Below are positions 5,640-7,537 of a DNA stretch of 7,537 nucleotides, piece by piece. The notes below the pieces were generated by a model. It was not told where the DNA came from, ran no database searches, and worked only from the letters and a program-made list of their open reading frames with translations. The stretch lies in assembly GCA_002482845.1 (NCBI GenBank), contig DLGT01000084.1, forward strand, positions 77,891 to 85,427, written 5' to 3'. The number at the start of each line of letters is the position of its first letter. Positions within the stretch are counted from its first letter, which is position 1. The DNA comes from Saprospiraceae bacterium UBA7687. Lineage in GTDB: Bacteria > Bacteroidota > Bacteroidia > Chitinophagales > Saprospiraceae. Made by a program: the position numbers and the translations under genes.

Positions 5640-6665
5640 ATGAATGAAAATTTAGACCCTACCCAAGCCCATTTTAAGCCTGAAGACAAACAAGTCGAAA
5701 AAGCACTTAGACCCAAAGGCTTAGATGATTTTAGTGGTCAACCGAAAATAGTCGAAAATCTTAACATTTTCATTCAGGCAGCAAAAATGCGTGAAGAAGC
5801 TCTTGATCATGTCTTACTCCATGGTCCACCAGGACTAGGTAAAACAACTCTTTCATTTATCATAGCAAATGAACTTGCCACAAATCTCAAGATTACTTCG
5901 GGCCCTGTTTTAGAGAAACCTGGTGATTTAGCAGGTTTGTTAACTGGTCTAGAAGAAGGTGACGTACTTTTTATAGACGAAATCCATCGTTTGAATAACG
6001 TCGTAGAAGAATACCTATATTCCGCCATGGAAGATTATCGTATTGATATAATGATAGATTCTGGACCTAATGCAAGGAGTATTCAGATCAACTTAAACCC
6101 TTTTACACTTGTAGGTGCTACTACTAGAATGGGACTCTTGACAGCTCCAATGCGAGCGAGATTCGGTATATCGTTTTTATTGGATTATTATGATGTGCCT
6201 ACCTTAAAAAAGATCATTTTCAGAAGTTCAGAAATTCTAAATGTCCATATTGATGAAGATGGTGCCAATGAAATAGCGAGAAGGAGCAGAGGGACTCCAC
6301 GTATCGCCAATGCCTTGCTAAGAAGAATCAGAGATTTTGCTCAAATCAAAGGAAATGGTAGCATTGATAAAGAAATAGCTCGGTTTGGTCTAGATGCACT
6401 TAATGTGGATGAAAGTGGATTAGACGAAATGGATAATAGAATTTTGACAGCTATCATTGAGAAATTCAAAGGTGGACCTGTAGGAATTAGTACCATTGCT
6501 ACCGCAGTAGGCGAAGAAGCAGGAACGATCGAAGAAGTACACGAACCGTTCTTAATTATGGAAGGCTATCTACAACGTACACCAAGAGGACGAGAAGCTA
6601 CCGCAAAAGCTTATAAACACATAGGCAAAGTACCACCAAGTGTGACAGGAACACTGTTTGCATGA
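5640..6665 (+). CDS. ruvB: Holliday junction branch migration DNA helicase RuvB
   Basis: A complete 341-residue RuvB, the AAA+ motor that with RuvA drives branch migration of Holliday junctions during recombinational repair. The usual RuvB N-terminal block LRPKGLDDFSGQ lies at 23-34. Walker A GPPGLGKTT is at 62-70, Walker B LFIDEIHRL at 110-118, sensor 1 GATTRMG at 159-165, arginine finger Arg174 in RARFGI, and the sensor 2 block RGTPRIAN at 217-224. The C-terminal winged-helix DNA-binding domain (about 260-341) includes GGPVGISTIA and QRTPRGREA (312-320). Length and motifs are typical, with no missing residue. It follows the Fe-S carrier by 19 bases and precedes the small exported protein by 30, so all three are probably co-transcribed. 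An AGGA four bases before the ATG is a weak SD-like match, possibly fortuitous. ruvA and ruvC are not in the window. Confidence 0.98.
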   Translation: MNENLDPTQAHFKPEDKQVEKALRPKGLDDFSGQPKIVENLNIFIQAAKMREEALDHVLLHGPPGLGKTTLSFIIANELATNLKITSGPVLEKPGDLAGLLTGLEEGDVLFIDEIHRLNNVVEEYLYSAMEDYRIDIMIDSGPNARSIQINLNPFTLVGATTRMGLLTAPMRARFGISFLLDYYDVPTLKKIIFRSSEILNVHIDEDGANEIARRSRGTPRIANALLRRIRDFAQIKGNGSIDKEIARFGLDALNVDESGLDEMDNRILTAIIEKFKGGPVGISTIATAVGEEAGTIEEVHEPFLIMEGYLQRTPRGREATAKAYKHIGKVPPSVTGTLFA

Positions 6666-6695
6666 TTGATCTAAAATGAAGATTTACAACATGAT

Positions 6696-7052
6696 ATGAA
6701 AAGCATTAAATTTATAACGTGTCTGGGCTTGATTATTTTTACCCCAATGATTCTAAAAAGCCAAGAGATAGAAACATCACAAGACACCGTAGATGTATTA
6801 ACATACAAGATCAATGGAAGAACTGCAACCGGTTATAGGACCACCAAAATAAAGGGAAAATTCCTTGCAATTTCGCCTGATTTGTTAGAAAAATATCCTT
6901 TACATTCAAAAATAAGACTTTCTGATTGTAGGTGGGCAGGCGTGTATAGGGTAATGGATATCATGGGAAAAAGACATACCAAGACAATTGATATATATTA
7001 TAAAGGCCCTAGACGAAATAGGGATGTTTGTATTTGTACCAAAGTGGAGTAA
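6696..7052 (+). CDS. Small exported protein with 3D / RlpA-like double-psi beta-barrel domain
   Basis: A 118-residue protein with a Sec-type signal peptide (basic start, hydrophobic residues 6-20, likely cleavage near KSQ at 21-23). The mature part fits the layout of 3D-domain proteins: a TATGYRTTKIKG stretch (43-54), FLAISPDLL (56-64) in place of the family's AVDP-type segment, a central HSKIRL strand (70-75), GVYRVMDIMGKR (82-93) with Asp88, and IDIYY (98-102) with Asp99. These two aspartates match acidic positions seen in the family, whose members include muralytic transglycosylases and stationary-phase cell-wall proteins. Three cysteines (78, 112, 114) lie in the mature region. I call the fold with moderate confidence; catalytic activity on peptidoglycan is inference. 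It ends the ruvB cluster and faces pnp. Confidence 0.7.
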   Translation: MKSIKFITCLGLIIFTPMILKSQEIETSQDTVDVLTYKINGRTATGYRTTKIKGKFLAISPDLLEKYPLHSKIRLSDCRWAGVYRVMDIMGKRHTKTIDIYYKGPRRNRDVCICTKVE

Positions 7053-7123
7053 TTAAATGCAATTTCATAGTTTATTTGAAACATTGCTAACTTTTCAGTA
7101 TTTTGAGTTTATGTAACATAAAA

Positions 7124-7155
7124 AATCCCGACAATAAATTAATATCATCGGGATT
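7124..7155 (-). terminator. Intrinsic terminator between convergent genes, mainly for pnp
   Basis: AATCCCGA (7124-7131) and TCGGGATT (7148-7155) form an 8-bp stem with a 16-base loop. On the minus strand the stem runs into six T (plus 7120-7125), the form of a Rho-independent terminator for pnp. On the plus strand the stem is followed only by a broken T-rich stretch, so termination of the ruvB cluster here is possible but weaker. Confidence 0.8.
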
Positions 7156-7203
7156 CAAACTTCTATTTTGTAATGTGTCGGTTAGGACAACTTCTACAAT
7201 ATA

Positions 7204-7537
7204 TTAATTACCCTTAGGATTATCTAATAATGCTTTTCTTGACAATCTCAACTTTCCAGTTTTCGGATCAGTACCAATAATTTTGACTTGGATTTTTTCT
7301 CCTACTTTCAAGACTGTACTTACATCTTCTACCCTAGCATGAGACAATTCAGATACGTGAAGTAATCCGCTTTGACCAAAGAACTTTACAAAAGCTCCAT
7401 ATGGCATCAAAGATTCAACTTCTGCTTCATAAACTTCACCTACACTCGGTGTGAATGTAATCTTAGCAATAGCTGCTCTTGCTGCATTAAGTCCGTCAGC
7501 ATTTGTACTTGCAATAGTAACAACACCTTTATCACCC
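7204..7537 (-). CDS. pnp: Polyribonucleotide nucleotidyltransferase (PNPase), C-terminal fragment
   Basis: Only the last 110 residues are in the window; the frame is open through position 7537 with no start, so the gene continues beyond the edge. The first part (DKGVVTIAS, then a helix AARAAIAKI) is the end of the KH RNA-binding domain. It is followed by a complete S1 domain starting around VGEVYEAEVESL, with the typical MPYGAFVKF and SGLLHVSEL blocks, and ending in KLRLSRKALL, a hallmark of the PNPase C-terminus. PNPase degrades RNA 3' to 5' by phosphorolysis; the catalytic RNase PH domains are not visible. A short tail (DNPKGN) follows S1. An apparent start at 7410 is an internal TTG codon. 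A generic S1 protein is less likely, given the KH-S1 order and the RLSRKALL end. Confidence 0.93.
   Translation of the reverse strand, partial: GDKGVVTIASTNADGLNAARAAIAKITFTPSVGEVYEAEVESLMPYGAFVKFFGQSGLLHVSELSHARVEDVSTVLKVGEKIQVKIIGTDPKTGKLRLSRKALLDNPKGN

Noticed and set aside
5807..6028. 73-codon minus-strand frame inside ruvB
   Set aside because: It is antisense to the Walker A and B region of ruvB; its openness follows from the codon pattern of that conserved stretch.
7204..7410. Stand-alone 68-residue S1-domain protein
   Set aside because: The same frame continues without a stop to the window edge and encodes the end of a KH domain, so this is the 3' end of pnp; the apparent start is an internal TTG.
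1..7537. Mobile element, prophage, CRISPR array or defence system
   Set aside because: No transposase, integrase, phage, Cas or toxin-antitoxin motif, no terminal inverted repeats and no regularly spaced repeats were seen on either strand.

Overview
The window looks like an ordinary chromosomal stretch from a member of the Bacteroidota, probably a Saprospirales- or Flavobacteriia-like lineage. The placement rests on low G+C, start codons with no convincing Shine-Dalgarno sites, promoter -7 elements of the TAnnTTTG type, the Bacteroidota style of DnaA (NPFVIPGIKK and NPLYTFENFIEGD blocks), and a 5'-nucleotidase split over two genes.

Layout. Positions 1-4579 are read on the minus strand. In transcription order they carry a small membrane protein of unknown function (4579-4073), a lipoprotein with the C-terminal domain of 5'-nucleotidases (4058-3309), a Tat-exported metallophosphatase with the N-terminal catalytic domain of the same family (3226-2306), a 305-bp spacer with a consensus DnaA box and a 20-bp palindrome, dnaA (2000-600), a thioredoxin-fold envelope protein (534-52), and a tRNA-Val cut by the window edge (46-1). 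A 687-bp AT-rich gap (4580-5266) separates this block from a plus-strand cluster: an A-type Fe-S carrier (5267-5620), ruvB (5640-6665) and a small exported 3D/double-psi-barrel-like protein (6696-7052). This cluster converges on the 3' end of pnp (minus strand, 7537-7204, partial), with an intrinsic terminator between them.

Function. The genes cover replication initiation (DnaA), Holliday junction migration (RuvB), RNA decay (PNPase), Fe-S cluster delivery, periplasmic nucleotide salvage by the two-part nucleotidase, and envelope thiol chemistry. I see no mobile element, CRISPR array, phage gene or defence system, and nothing that qualifies as a clearly new system. The points most worth a second look are the swapped-order split nucleotidase with two different export routes and its unknown membrane partner, the DnaA box plus palindrome upstream of dnaA, the long unexplained AT-rich gap with repeated TTTTGCA motifs, and the C33 in the tRNA-Val anticodon loop.
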